From contig NZ_VANV01000017.1 of the NCBI RefSeq assembly GCF_022496765.1, positions 98,941 to 162,940 on the forward strand: a stretch of 64,000 nucleotides of DNA, given 5' to 3'. How positions within the stretch are numbered: the first letter of the stretch is position 1; every line of letters begins with the position of its first letter. The notes below the pieces were generated by a model. The model was not told the origin of the DNA and made no database searches. It was given only the letters and a program-made list of their open reading frames with translations. The translations under genes and the position numbers were made by a program. The stretch is from Acidaminobacter sp. JC074. Lineage in GTDB: Bacteria; Bacillota; Clostridia; Peptostreptococcales; Acidaminobacteraceae. Shown in pieces: positions 55,614 through 63,857 of the stretch.

Positions 55614-56096
55614 TTACCTCGTTCGCAAGTAAATACTTTTTCTTACATGTTTGATTTGACCGTCATCTTGATAATCTATCTTTATAATAATTTTGTTATC
55701 ATCTTCTTCAAAACTGATACCTTCTAAGCGCGTGATCAGTTCCGATCTTTCTAGTGTTGGTATTTGATCAGTATAACACTCATAAAAATCTCCATCTTCA
55801 TAAAACAAGTAAGTAAACATACCTTCTTCTTCACCAATGTGTTCAATAACTAGAACCGACTTATCATCTAGAAGATCATTTCTAACGCCTATTTTGCCTC
55901 GGAAGTCGTTTTGCTTAATTTTCATTTCTACAAAGGATGATGCAATCCTAATTTGCTCATAGGCTCTCTTATTATCCATAACCCTTGAAAACATACGACT
56001 TCCCTGAATAATCAGCATGCTTACAGCAAGAGAAAACAATATTAAGAAAAAAACCATAATAAGCGATTCTAGAGAACTCCTATTTTTTCGTTTCAT
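55614..56096 (-). CDS. DUF4860-type pseudopilin-like protein
   Basis: 160 aa. One N-terminal membrane helix (SLESLIMVFFLILFSLAVSMLII) and a globular domain with RIASSFVEMKIKQNDFRGKI and a Y-x-Y-x-DGDFYECY strand pair, matching DUF4860, a family seen in clostridial pilin-like clusters. Probably a minor pseudopilin. Confidence 0.75.
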   Translation of the reverse strand: MKRKNRSSLESLIMVFFLILFSLAVSMLIIQGSRMFSRVMDNKRAYEQIRIASSFVEMKIKQNDFRGKIGVRNDLLDDKSVLVIEHIGEEEGMFTYLFYEDGDFYECYTDQIPTLERSELITRLEGISFEEDDNKIIIKIDYQDDGQIKHVRKSIYLRTR

Positions 56097-56105
56097 ACAT
56101 TCCCC

Positions 56106-56438
56106 TTATTGATTTCCTGAGTAGCCATCATTTTCTATCACCCTAACATCAGGCCTGATATTTGACGAAAACGCATCGTAAATATATATATACTTTTCAC
56201 GATCTAAGACCAAGCCGTAGTTTTCTTCAAGGTATTCAATATCAGGTGGATAAGAGCCTTCAAAGGTATAACACTGAACAGCAAAAAGCTCCACAGTTTC
56301 TGCAATGGCCTCTAAATGATTGTCCTCATGTTTTGAAAAAAAGGTCGTCAATGAATGAAAAACAACTAAGCTCGTTAACATGATAATAATCAATAATGCA
56401 CTTTTTGAAATGACTGTCAAGATATCCTTGTACCTCAT
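56106..56438 (-). CDS. Small pseudopilin-like protein (GspG-like)
   Basis: 110 aa. One N-terminal membrane helix (about 12-32), then a short globular part with AIAETVELFAVQCYTFEGSYPPDIEYLEENYG, reminiscent of the major pseudopilin GspG/ComGC (Y-P-x-x-xxL pattern). No clear prepilin cleavage site, so assignment to the pilin superfamily rests on shape and neighbours. Confidence 0.6.
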   Translation of the reverse strand: MRYKDILTVISKSALLIIIMLTSLVVFHSLTTFFSKHEDNHLEAIAETVELFAVQCYTFEGSYPPDIEYLEENYGLVLDREKYIYIYDAFSSNIRPDVRVIENDGYSGNQ

Positions 56439-56451
56439 ATAGTCCTCGTTT

Positions 56452-57498
56452 CTAACCTATAGAGTTGATAATATTAATAACCGGTAATATGACCGCTAAG
56501 AGAATGACTGCTACGATACTGGATAAAACAATTACCGAAATCGGCTCAATGATACTGGTTAAATTATCTAATGACTCGTCAATATCCTTTTGCATGTAAT
56601 CTGCAACTTCATCAAACACTGTATCTAGCTTACCGTTGATAAAAGCGACAGCAATGTAGTTGCTTAAAAGCTCAGGGAAAAAGCCCATGTCTTCAATAAC
56701 TTCATCAAAGTGTTCACCTTCATCAACCGACTGAATTGCCTCTTCTAACTTCTCCTTTACATGTCTGTTTTCAACAATCTCTGTAATCATCTCCAAACCA
56801 ATTGAAATGCTCAAACCACTTTTTATAACAAGTGCAATGTTCCTTGATAAAATGATGGCTGTGTTTAGCTTGTTAATTTTTCTAATTATCGGCAACTGGA
56901 ACTTTAAACGATCAACTCTTAGAGCGCCCTTATCAGTTCTTCTGTATATGGCATATATAGAAACGATAATTATGATAATCAGGAATATAATCAAGAAGTT
57001 TTCAGCAAAATAAGTTGAAAAACTGAGTAATCCCTCTGTTAGTGCTGGTAATGTACCACCTGATTCAATAAGGATCTGGTTAAACATTGGAAATATTTTA
57101 AGTATTAAAAGGAGGATGACACCCATCATTAAGGTGGCTACCATTAAAGGATAAGTAACAGCAGAAATTATTTTAGCTTTTAAATCAAGTTCCTTTTCAT
57201 ACAAGTCGACGATTTCCAACAAGACCTTAGTCAGGTTGCCACTTTTTTCTCCGAATACAACCATGTTTACGAAAAAAGGATTAAATGCATCTTTAACATC
57301 CAGAATGGCATCAGCTAGGGACATACCACTTTTTATGTCTTTAGATATCGAGGCAATTACCTCCTTTTGCTCAGGTTTTTTCATTTTCTTTTTAATCATT
57401 TCCACGCCTAAATAGATGGATACATCTGAATCCACCATCAAGCTAAGTTGTCTTGCAAATATTATGAGTTCTTTTTTATTAAACTTATACCTAGCCAT
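56452..57498 (-). CDS. GspF/PilC-type inner-membrane platform protein
   Basis: 348 aa from the ATG at 57498, with GAGGTG just upstream. Two T2SSF repeats, each with a soluble helical domain and membrane helices: FARQLSLMVDSDVSIYLGVE...GEKSGNLTKVLLE and SRNIALVIKSGLSISIGLEMI...GKLDTVFDEVADYM. In type II secretion and type IV pili this protein turns together with a GspE/PilB ATPase; no such ATPase is here. Followed by four pseudopilin-like genes. Confidence 0.92.
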   Translation of the reverse strand: MARYKFNKKELIIFARQLSLMVDSDVSIYLGVEMIKKKMKKPEQKEVIASISKDIKSGMSLADAILDVKDAFNPFFVNMVVFGEKSGNLTKVLLEIVDLYEKELDLKAKIISAVTYPLMVATLMMGVILLLILKIFPMFNQILIESGGTLPALTEGLLSFSTYFAENFLIIFLIIIIIVSIYAIYRRTDKGALRVDRLKFQLPIIRKINKLNTAIILSRNIALVIKSGLSISIGLEMITEIVENRHVKEKLEEAIQSVDEGEHFDEVIEDMGFFPELLSNYIAVAFINGKLDTVFDEVADYMQKDIDESLDNLTSIIEPISVIVLSSIVAVILLAVILPVINIINSIG

Positions 57499-57507
57499 AA
57501 TCACCTC

Positions 57508-58491
57508 TTAATACTCAATATCCTTAATATAATCGGTAGATGATTTTTCAAAAGAAAAGTCTCCTCCCCGGTCTAAAAGATAAGCATCGTATGTTGTATC
57601 AACCACTATCCAAGCATTTTCATCTTCTATATAAACTTCATTCCAAGCATGATAAACACTAGAAATCTTACTGTATCCCTTAATGAGTTTAGTGGGTATA
57701 TTTTGACTTCTCAGCATAGCTGCATACAAGGAAGAATAATCATAGCAGATGCCTTTTTTAGTTTCTAGAGTATCCAATATATCAGGAATATAATCATAAG
57801 ATAACTGACCGATCTTATCATGGTCATAAACAATATTCTGGATAATGTAATCGTAGAGTAACAAGGCAATCTCTCTATCTTCTAAGTCAATGGATTCAAT
57901 CATCTCATTGGTAATATCTTGGCCATACTCTTTCTTCGCAATTTCGATCTTTTTAGTAATTATCAAATCATTAGTCAACTTAACAACCTCACTCGAGCCA
58001 TTAAAATCAATGATTTGAATGGTGTTTAAGAAAACAATTCTATTGTCTACAATCTCTAAAAAATCTTTTTCACCAAAGATCTTTTTGTACTTAGTACCGG
58101 TCGTATTCTCATAAACCTCTATGGCATACTTGCCTGACCCAAGCTGAAGAGGAAAATAAACATACTGGTTGCTTGCCGAAATATCGTATGAGAGTTTGGT
58201 TCTACCTGAACGAATGATTACTTTTATTTTCTTATCACTTGGCAAATTATAAAGTATATCGACAACGCCCTGTTCAGAATAAGTCAGTTTAATATCGTAT
58301 TCATCATTATAGTTGTAGACTACTTCTCTTATAACATTAAAATCATTTTTTTCTATACTCTCTAGTATTGTCAAATCGTAGGTATAGTTTAACTCTTTAA
58401 TCCCTGGATCATGATTAATATAAAAATATACACCGATGCTCAAGACAATGGTAAAAAGCATGATAATTGCAAGTCTATATTTCTTCATCAA
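57508..58491 (-). CDS. Transglutaminase-like domain protein, membrane-anchored
   Basis: 327 aa. N-terminal anchor (about 5-25). The C-terminal domain has the transglutaminase/protease-like triad: Cys in KKGICYDYSSLYAAMLRS, His in VYHAWNEVYIED and Asp in WIVVDTTYD. The N-terminal half is beta-rich with no recognised fold. Probable cysteine protease or cross-linking activity outside the membrane. Gap of 9 bases to the GspF gene (between stop and start). Confidence 0.85.
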   Translation of the reverse strand: MMKKYRLAIIMLFTIVLSIGVYFYINHDPGIKELNYTYDLTILESIEKNDFNVIREVVYNYNDEYDIKLTYSEQGVVDILYNLPSDKKIKVIIRSGRTKLSYDISASNQYVYFPLQLGSGKYAIEVYENTTGTKYKKIFGEKDFLEIVDNRIVFLNTIQIIDFNGSSEVVKLTNDLIITKKIEIAKKEYGQDITNEMIESIDLEDREIALLLYDYIIQNIVYDHDKIGQLSYDYIPDILDTLETKKGICYDYSSLYAAMLRSQNIPTKLIKGYSKISSVYHAWNEVYIEDENAWIVVDTTYDAYLLDRGGDFSFEKSSTDYIKDIEY

Positions 58492-58499
58492 CTATTCCT

Positions 58500-59597
58500 T
58501 TACTCTAGAACTTCTTTATAGATTTCGTACATTTTTCCTTTTATAACTTCAACATCAAAGCTCTTTGCTGCTTCTTTGTTAAACTGACTCATAAATGCCA
58601 TCATGCTTTTGTTTGAGGCAAGCGTTTCAATTGCTTCTGAAAAACCACTTATATCCATTGGATCTATTAAGAAACCACCTTGAGTAATCAAGTCAGTATT
58701 TCCCCTTATTTTTGAGACAATACATGGAAGGCCAGAAGTCATCGCCTCCATGGTTGATCTCGGCAGCCCTTCCTGTAAACTTGTAAATAAGAATATATCA
58801 GCTGTATTCAAAAGAGCAACGACATCTCTTCTAAAGCCTAAGAAGAATACCTGCTTTGATAAACCCAGCTCAGAAACAAGCAACTTTAACGAATCTTCTA
58901 AGGGACCAGTACCACAGATTAAATATTTAATAGATGGATCCTGACACGCATCAAGGGCCTTAATAGCAACCTCATAGTTCTTTCTCTTTATCAAATCACC
59001 CATAGAGATTAAAAGGGTGTCGTCTTGACTGAGTCCTAAAGAAGTTCTCAGATTTTCATCTGTTTGATAACTATCCAAATCAATGCCTACTCCTGGAATA
59101 TAAAATACTTTACCGCCAGCTTTTAAGTTAAGTTTTTTCCCAGCTTCATAATCCTCTTGATTGATTGTTATTAAGGCATCCGTCATCTTAGCCATATAGT
59201 ATTCTGCTACCCAGTAAAGGCTTCTATTAATCAAAGGAGCTCCCTTATAGAAGTGAAAACCATGAGCCGAGTATATTATTTTTCTTATTCCGTATTTTTT
59301 TCCTACAAAACGACCTAATACACCTCCTACAGGTGTATTACAGTGAATCATGTCAAAGTTATTTTTCTCCAACACCTTTTTTAGTTGTCTATAGGCTTTA
59401 AGGTTTCTAAAATTAAACGGATTCCTTTCTATATCTAAATGGTGAATGATAACGCCATAGTCGTTAATCCCATCAAAATCGGAATAGTTGGCAGCCAAAT
59501 GTACCTCATAACCTAGCCGCTTAGCAGCTACGATAGAAGGAATCGTAAAGTTAGTAATGGCATTTGATGTATTGCTAATAAACAACATCTTTTTCAT
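58500..59597 (-). CDS. Glycosyltransferase, GT4 family (PglA/EpsD-like)
   Basis: 365 aa. N-terminal GT-B half with MIHCNTPVGGVLGR and KIIYSAHGFHFYKGAP, and C-terminal donor motif FTSLQEGLPRSTMEAMTSGLPCIVSKIRG. The HGFHFYKGAP motif is common in glycosyltransferases adding HexNAc early in repeat-unit synthesis. Between ATP-grasp and transglutaminase genes. Confidence 0.92.
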   Translation of the reverse strand: MKKMLFISNTSNAITNFTIPSIVAAKRLGYEVHLAANYSDFDGINDYGVIIHHLDIERNPFNFRNLKAYRQLKKVLEKNNFDMIHCNTPVGGVLGRFVGKKYGIRKIIYSAHGFHFYKGAPLINRSLYWVAEYYMAKMTDALITINQEDYEAGKKLNLKAGGKVFYIPGVGIDLDSYQTDENLRTSLGLSQDDTLLISMGDLIKRKNYEVAIKALDACQDPSIKYLICGTGPLEDSLKLLVSELGLSKQVFFLGFRRDVVALLNTADIFLFTSLQEGLPRSTMEAMTSGLPCIVSKIRGNTDLITQGGFLIDPMDISGFSEAIETLASNKSMMAFMSQFNKEAAKSFDVEVIKGKMYEIYKEVLE

Positions 59598-59606
59598 TTT
59601 TGCCTC

Positions 59607-60794
59607 CTACTCTAACCTCTCAATGGTCTCATCAATAAGTCTCTTTACCAATTCAGCTTTTTTGTTTAACTCATCAATATTCTCTCCAACAGCCACAACA
59701 TAACCACAACCATCCAGATTGGTCTTATACTCTGAGATTTTATCGCCAATCTTTAGATGATGATGAATGGAAACGCCATACTCTTTTTCTATAGCACCAA
59801 AATCAGGTAAATTAGTAACAATACCGGGTTTCAAGGCTAACAGTCGTGTGGCAATAGCTTTTGTTTCATAAAGATCTAGGTCGACAGGTTCATTTAGAGT
59901 CGACTTTATTAATAGCTCTAAATACTTATGACCGGTTCCAATAGGAACAATATGAGAGCCAATTAGATTGCCACCCATTCGAGCACCGATATCAACGATG
60001 GATACATCACCAGTTTCAGACACTAGCACATCCATGTTTACAGAGCCAAAGTCAATTCCTAATACTTTGATGGCTTTTTTTACTCGTTCTTTAATATCAT
60101 TTTCAATACTAAGCTGTCTGCCTAATGAATGACCTAGTTCTGCAAAGTAAGGAGCCTGAGTCATAAACTTTTCCATCACAGCCATGAGAACGACTTGACC
60201 ATCAATAACGAAGGATTCTACACCATACTCATGACCATCAATAAAGTCCTCTATTAAAGCGCCGCCTACAACTGAGCTTGAGATGGCATCATAACACGCT
60301 TCCTTCAGCTTGTCACATGTCCTAACACAATTGGCCGACTTACTACCTGACCCATCAATTGGTTTGGCCATCACAGGATATTTTATGGTTGAACATATAT
60401 TATCAAAATCAGTTCGACCATCCACCTCATAATATTGCGAAATACCATCAACCTTATTTTCGTGTAAACATTTTCTAACCAAATACTTATTTTTTATCAT
60501 CTGAGCAGTTTGGAAATTTATCCCATTCAAATCCAGTTTAGAAGCGATATAGGAAGCAGCCAATACCCCATAATCTGTTGCACAAGTCATAACACCATCA
60601 ATGGCTTTTCTACGTGCATAATCATAACATGCTTCAATGTCTACAATATCTACTACAGCATATTCATGTGCATCTTTAAAACCTACAGATTCAGGATTCT
60701 TATCTATGGCTATAACATAATAACCCATTTCAACAGCTTTTCTTATTACAAATGCCTGTAAAAAACCAGCACCCAATATCAACAGTTTTTTCAT
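59607..60794 (-). CDS. ATP-grasp enzyme
   Basis: 395 aa. N-terminal Rossmann-like domain (LLILGAGFLQAFVIRKAVEMGY), preATP-grasp region, then ATP-binding: PVMAKPIDGSGSKS, ALIEDFIDGHEYGVESF, and metal ligands in VDIGARMGGN. This type joins a carboxylate to an amine, for example making an amide or peptide bond. In a polysaccharide locus it may add an amino acid to a sugar acid (inference). First gene of the locus, after the promoter at 60871-60909. Confidence 0.88.
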   Translation of the reverse strand: MKKLLILGAGFLQAFVIRKAVEMGYYVIAIDKNPESVGFKDAHEYAVVDIVDIEACYDYARRKAIDGVMTCATDYGVLAASYIASKLDLNGINFQTAQMIKNKYLVRKCLHENKVDGISQYYEVDGRTDFDNICSTIKYPVMAKPIDGSGSKSANCVRTCDKLKEACYDAISSSVVGGALIEDFIDGHEYGVESFVIDGQVVLMAVMEKFMTQAPYFAELGHSLGRQLSIENDIKERVKKAIKVLGIDFGSVNMDVLVSETGDVSIVDIGARMGGNLIGSHIVPIGTGHKYLELLIKSTLNEPVDLDLYETKAIATRLLALKPGIVTNLPDFGAIEKEYGVSIHHHLKIGDKISEYKTNLDGCGYVVAVGENIDELNKKAELVKRLIDETIERLE

Positions 60795-60870
60795 AAGTGC
60801 CTCGATTCAATTCTGATAACCATCTTATTTACTATGTATACCCATATTCTACATTTTTAAAGACTTATTT

Positions 60871-60909
60871 TACCAATTTGGTATATATTATTTTATGTTA
60901 AACGATCAA
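60871..60909 (-). promoter_or_regulatory. Promoter and overlapping operator for the polysaccharide locus
   Basis: Minus strand: TTGATC (60904-60909), 16 bases, TATATA (60882-60887). TACCAA-t-TTGGTA (60871-60883), a 6-base inverted repeat, overlaps the end of the -10 and start site. Candidate regulated promoter about 80 bases before the ATP-grasp gene. Confidence 0.5.
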
Positions 60910-60940
60910 AGAGAGCATCTGATCAAATCAGATACTCTCT
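60910..60940 (-). terminator. Terminator of the sigI-rsgI operon
   Basis: Minus strand: AGAGAGTATCTGAT-ttg-ATCAGATGCTCTCT (13 of 14 pairs) followed by TTGATCGTTT. It lies 38 bases after the rsgI stop. Confidence 0.85.
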
Positions 60941-60978
60941 CATAAATTTATTACCAAGCTACATCACACTTAGATTTA

Positions 60979-63081
60979 TTAATCATCCTCTTCATCTACT
61001 TCATCGATTTCATCCGCTTCGTCAGTTTCATCCACTTCATCGACCTCATCTGCTTCGTCAGTTTCCTCTTCTTCATTGTCCTCATCTATTTCTTCAGAAG
61101 CATCTTCCACGAAATCTAATAAGTCTTTACCTTCTTCTTCTAAAGCTTCATAACCACCAGTCTTGTTGTCAATTACCTCATTTGCTCTGTTGATAAACGA
61201 CTCAACTTGTTCAAAGCTAGTGTATGTTTGTAACTTACTCATAACTTCTAATAAATCATCTAAGTCATCCATATCGTTGTCGTCGTCATCGTCCATGTCA
61301 TTGTCTTCTTCATCATCCATGTCATTGTCGTCATCATCATCCATGTCAATGTCGTCGTCATCATCCATGTCATTGTCGTCATCATCATCCATGTCATTGT
61401 CGTCTTCATCATCCATGTCATTGTCGTCGTCATCATCCATGTCATTGTCGTCGTCATCATCCATGTCATCATCGTCCATGTCATTGTCGTCTTCATCATC
61501 TATATCATTGCCGTCGTCTTCATCCTCCAACTGATCTTCTATAGAATCAAGCAAGTCTTCTCCTTCATCTTCTAGAGCATCATAGTTTCCAGTTTCATTT
61601 TCTACAGCCTCTTTTGCTTTAGTAATGAATGCTGCAACTTCTTCCAGATTTCTATACTTGTCCAACTCATCGATTACTTCTAGTAAATCTTCTAACTCAT
61701 CCATGTCGTTGTCGTCATCTAACTGATCTTCTATTGAATCAAGTAAGTCTTCTCCTTCACCTTCTAATGCGTGATAGTTTCCGGTTTCATTTTCTACAGC
61801 CTCAGTATCTTTGGTAATAAATGCTACAACTTCTTCAAGCTGACTATAAGCTTCTAATTTAGCCATCACCTCAAGCAAATCATCAAGATCATCATCGTCA
61901 TCAATATCGTATAAGTCTTTGACACTTAACCAATAACCTTTTGCAATATCCTTTAACTCTTTAATATTAGCGTTTTCTCCATCTAAAGCGTTGTATGTCT
62001 CATCAACAAATGCTAAGATCTCAACTTCATCTTCAGGTACTTTTGAAAGCTTGACCAATAACTCAAGCAAATCATCAAGATCATCATCGTCGTCATCAAT
62101 ATCGTATAAGTCTTTGACACTTAACCAATAACCTTTTGCAGTATCCTTTAACTCCTTAACATTTGCGTTTTCTCCATCTAAAGCTTTATATGATTCCTCA
62201 ACAAATGTTAGAATTTCAACTTCCTCTTCTGGTATCTTTGAAAGCTTAGACAACAGCTCTAGTAAATCATCAAGATCATCATCCAAATCATCTTCTATAG
62301 AAATCTCGATTTCCACACCATCATCTTCAAACTCTACTTCCACTTCAACAATTTTACCTTGTGATTCAATAAATGCTTTCACTTCTTGATTTTCAAATAA
62401 GTCTTCTACCGAATCTACATCTTCATCAAGTTCATCTCTAACTTCTAAAAGTGCTAACGGTACTTGTGTTGCTTCTGCTTGTTCAAGCAGTTCAACAGTA
62501 GATTCCCCAAGCCCAATATTTACATTTTCCTCAATGGAAATCAAATCGATTGATGTTTCTAGCGTAGCTTTAATATTGTCATACGTTTCAACCTGATCTC
62601 TTGTGTTTACTGTTGTTATCATAATATAGGTTTTCTTGTCAGGAGCAATAAAACCTTCATCCTTTGAAGATTCAATAATCTTTTCAACAACCTCTTCTAC
62701 CATAATACCTTCAAAACTCCTTAGATCCAGTTTTTCTGCATCTGCATTAATGGCTATCGCTTCCACGACTTCTTGATTCTTATTGAGTTTTAACTCAATA
62801 CTTGGATTGATATCAACTGTAACAACAGCATATATTCTAAGGTTTTCTGTATAATAATTAAATACAATCATCATAAGAATAACCAGTGCAGATAAGGCAG
62901 GAACAAGCTTTTGTAAACTGAAGCCAGTAGTTTCTTTTTTTACAATCAAAACATCTTCTTCAAGATAAATAATTTCTTGTCCAAGCTCCATACCATCTTT
63001 TCTTTTCACTCTTTTGTAAGAGCCCTCGGACCCTATCACGGCATATTCCTTTTTAAGTTCAAGTACGATTCCTTTTTTCAT
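60979..63081 (-). CDS. rsgI: RsgI-family anti-sigma factor with long acidic repeat ectodomain
   Basis: 700 aa from the ATG at 63081 (AAGGGTGA upstream); the frame extends 8 codons further but overlaps sigI. RsgI_N domain (about 1-50), one membrane helix (about 57-76), then the periplasmic RsgI domain with AVVTVDINPSIELKLN; in clostridial RsgI proteins the Asn-Pro bond of this motif self-cleaves. After about residue 260 the protein is tandem repeats: two 65-residue units, three copies of a FITK/FINRA-type module ending in GEDLLDSIEDQL, an Asp-Asn-Met-Asp minisatellite, and an Asp/Glu tail. No carbohydrate-binding or hydrolase domain, unlike cellulolytic RsgI proteins. Confidence 0.9.
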   Translation of the reverse strand: MKKGIVLELKKEYAVIGSEGSYKRVKRKDGMELGQEIIYLEEDVLIVKKETTGFSLQKLVPALSALVILMMIVFNYYTENLRIYAVVTVDINPSIELKLNKNQEVVEAIAINADAEKLDLRSFEGIMVEEVVEKIIESSKDEGFIAPDKKTYIMITTVNTRDQVETYDNIKATLETSIDLISIEENVNIGLGESTVELLEQAEATQVPLALLEVRDELDEDVDSVEDLFENQEVKAFIESQGKIVEVEVEFEDDGVEIEISIEDDLDDDLDDLLELLSKLSKIPEEEVEILTFVEESYKALDGENANVKELKDTAKGYWLSVKDLYDIDDDDDDLDDLLELLVKLSKVPEDEVEILAFVDETYNALDGENANIKELKDIAKGYWLSVKDLYDIDDDDDLDDLLEVMAKLEAYSQLEEVVAFITKDTEAVENETGNYHALEGEGEDLLDSIEDQLDDDNDMDELEDLLEVIDELDKYRNLEEVAAFITKAKEAVENETGNYDALEDEGEDLLDSIEDQLEDEDDGNDIDDEDDNDMDDDDMDDDDDNDMDDDDDNDMDDEDDNDMDDDDDNDMDDDDDIDMDDDDDNDMDDEEDNDMDDDDDNDMDDLDDLLEVMSKLQTYTSFEQVESFINRANEVIDNKTGGYEALEEEGKDLLDFVEDASEEIDEDNEEEETDEADEVDEVDETDEADEIDEVDEEDD
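61258..61521 (-). repeat. 24-base minisatellite encoding DDDDNDMD units
   Basis: About ten tandem copies of a 24-base unit (plus strand close to CCATGTCATTGTCGTCGTCATCAT) with a few base changes and two shorter units. It stays in the rsgI frame, so copy-number change alters protein length by 8 residues per unit without frameshift. Confidence 0.9.
61886..62275 (-). repeat. Tandem 195-base repeat in rsgI
   Basis: Two adjacent copies, period 195 bases (TCGTATAAGTCTTTGAC at 61907 and again at 62102). They encode two 65-residue units containing VEILxFV, ALDGENAN and AKGYWLSVKDLYDID. The near identity of bases as well as residues shows a recent duplication. Confidence 0.85.
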
Positions 63082-63085
63082 AACA

Positions 63086-63748
63086 TCACCCTTCTTCGGA
63101 TTCAATTAAGAAGTTTGCAACTAAGTCAAACTTTTTTACTTTGATAATCATAACACTAATAATAAAATCCCTGTGTGTTTTTAAGATCCTAAGTGTTGTC
63201 TTAACAAATGATTGAATCTCTTTCATTGGTAGTTTTCTTGTTTTAAACAACTTGGTTACAATAGACTCTTTTTGTGAAGCCTTAGTGCCAATAGTAGTTA
63301 CTTTTTTTCTTGTTTTTTCTTTTTTAGGTGCCTTCGTGACTAAATCATCAAAGGTAATTTGGAACTGGGAAAGTTCATTCTTAAAATTGAAAACTTCATC
63401 CTTTAAAAGAACTTCATATTCTAAATCCTTTGTATCAACAGGGTCATAATCACCTAATCTAGTTTCTCTATCCTGCCTTTTCTTTTCTTTGCGCATCCAG
63501 TCTGTAATACGACTCTGGATAACCTGTCCCGCAAAAGGTAAAAAATTACCCTTGGACTCATCAAACCTGGTAATAGCTTCATTGAAAGCTTCTAATCCAA
63601 CAAGAAAAACTTCATCAGTTTCTTTTCTCACATAGCGATTAGTTGTTCTTGTGATTTTACCAATTATGAAAGGTTGATGAGTTTCAATGAATAAACTGCG
63701 TTTATCATTGTCGTCTTTAATCTCTTTTATTTGCTCATTGATATTCAC
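63086..63748 (-). CDS. sigI: SigI-type RNA polymerase sigma factor
   Basis: 220 aa starting at GTG (63748). Region 2-like segment with DEVFLVGLEAFNEAITRFDESKGNFLPFAGQVIQSRITDWMRKE is characteristic of SigI. The C-terminal SigI_C region has LSQFQITFDDLV, KKVTTIGTKASQ and the helix-turn-helix-like KLPMKEIQSFVKTTLRILKTHRDFIISVMII. Held at the membrane by RsgI, whose gene follows 4 bases later. Shorter than B. subtilis SigI. Confidence 0.9.
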   Translation of the reverse strand: MNINEQIKEIKDDNDKRSLFIETHQPFIIGKITRTTNRYVRKETDEVFLVGLEAFNEAITRFDESKGNFLPFAGQVIQSRITDWMRKEKKRQDRETRLGDYDPVDTKDLEYEVLLKDEVFNFKNELSQFQITFDDLVTKAPKKEKTRKKVTTIGTKASQKESIVTKLFKTRKLPMKEIQSFVKTTLRILKTHRDFIISVMIIKVKKFDLVANFLIESEEG

Positions 63749-63857
63749 TTGATCACTTCTTTCCTTTCACTGTCACTATATAATACGAAACAAAGTCAAA
63801 CTAAATGTACCTGAACATTAAATATTTACCCGAAAAATTTCTTTATTCTCAAAATCA

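Noticed and set aside
61258..61521. CRISPR-like look of the short regular repeat
   Set aside because: The units are contiguous with no spacers, and they encode an in-frame protein repeat. No cas genes are present.
61163..61534. Plus-strand serine-rich open frame of 123 codons
   Set aside because: It is the complement of the Asp-rich minisatellite of rsgI; composition is only a product of the repeat and it has no start signals.
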